A stretch of DNA of 6,604 nt from Deltaproteobacteria bacterium (GTDB lineage Bacteria > Desulfobacterota > Binatia > UBA12015), in the NCBI GenBank assembly GCA_003447545.1, contig DLYX01000609.1:1-6604 (forward strand), read 5' to 3'. Under the pieces are notes generated by a model, which made no database searches, was not told the DNA's origin, and saw nothing but the letters and a program-made list of their open reading frames with translations. Position numbers and translations under genes: made by a program. Below are positions 6,364-6,604 of this stretch, piece after piece; the first letter of the stretch is position 1, and every line of letters starts with the position of its first letter.

Positions 6364-6604
6364 ATGCCGCGTGTGCGAATCGAATCCCTCAGTCAGGGCC
6401 CTCACGCAATTGCTCGCGTCGAAGGAAAGGTGCATCTGGTCCGAGGGGGAGCGCCGGGGGATCTCGCCGAGATCGAAGTGACCGAAGATAAAGGCAAGTT
6501 TGCCTACGCAAGGATCGCCGAACTTTTCGAGCCCGGTCCGACCAGACGCGACCCGCCCTGCCGCTACGTACCCGAGTGCGGCGGATGCGGATGGCAACAC
6601 CTCG
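6364..6604 (+). CDS. RNA (uracil-5-)-methyltransferase, RlmD/RumA-TrmA superfamily, N-terminal part
   Basis: The first 80 residues of a SAM-dependent class that methylates C5 of uridine in rRNA or tRNA; the gene runs off the window. The start, MPRVRIESLSQGPHAIARVEG, is a TRAM-domain beginning (here residues 1 to about 57), an OB-fold that binds RNA, with the conserved G-x-A-x-x-G region and the following PGD (residues 31-33). Next comes Cys66, Cys72 and Cys75 in a Cx5CGGC arrangement followed by WQHL, which matches the first three [4Fe-4S] ligands of RlmD-type enzymes (CxxxxxCGGCxxQH). The fourth Cys and the SAM domain lie beyond the edge. TrmA lacks TRAM and the cluster, so an RlmD/RlmC/RlmCD-like 23S rRNA enzyme is more likely; the exact site cannot be told. 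It lies 46 bases after the isomerase on the same strand and has its own good ribosome site. Confidence 0.9.
   Translation, partial: MPRVRIESLSQGPHAIARVEGKVHLVRGGAPGDLAEIEVTEDKGKFAYARIAELFEPGPTRRDPPCRYVPECGGCGWQHL

Noticed and set aside
1..6604. Mobile element, CRISPR array, tRNA/rRNA gene or defence system
   Set aside because: I saw no direct-repeat arrays, transposase or integrase motifs, tRNA-like cloverleaf or defence domains; the genes present account for nearly all of the window.

Overview
The window is a GC-rich, densely coded bacterial chromosome segment with six complete or nearly complete genes and a seventh running off the right edge. Everything recognisable is chromosomal metabolism. 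There are no phage, IS, plasmid, CRISPR or toxin-antitoxin signs, and no tRNA or rRNA. The lineage cannot be fixed from the sequence. An E. coli-length IlvD, a bacterial P450, an SDR and an acyl-CoA isomerase side by side would suit a metabolically versatile Gram-negative (Pseudomonadota, Myxococcota, Binatota or similar), but this is inference.

Layout. Bases 1-291 (+) hold the C-terminal part of a short-chain dehydrogenase/reductase. After a 182-base gap with a two-tier hairpin comes a complete soluble cytochrome P450 (474-1664, +). It converges on a two-gene minus-strand unit in which aroB (3409-2315) is followed after 21 bases by a DsbA-fold protein of the 2-hydroxychromene-2-carboxylate isomerase/GST-kappa type (2293-1661). 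The P450 and the DsbA-fold gene end in the same CTAG palindrome. A 118-base divergent region with a bulged inverted repeat separates aroB from ilvD (3528-5372, +). After ilvD come a GC-only hairpin, an ECH1-type delta3,5-delta2,4-dienoyl-CoA isomerase (5475-6317, +), another hairpin, and the start of a TRAM-domain, iron-sulfur RNA uracil-5-methyltransferase (6364 to the window end, +).

How the genes fit together. aroB (shikimate pathway) and ilvD (branched-chain amino acids) are housekeeping biosynthesis genes that share a divergent control region. The SDR, P450, DsbA-fold isomerase-like protein and dienoyl-CoA isomerase are the kinds of enzymes used to oxidise and degrade lipids, terpenoids, steroids or aromatics. 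They are not arranged as one operon, so a shared pathway is only a suggestion.

I do not see a convincing undescribed system. The most noticeable non-coding pattern is that each of the four gene junctions longer than about 40 bases carries a different hairpin, none followed directly by a U-tract. Other points worth a look are the shared stop palindrome, a possible leaderless start for ilvD, and the active-site variant of the DsbA-fold protein.
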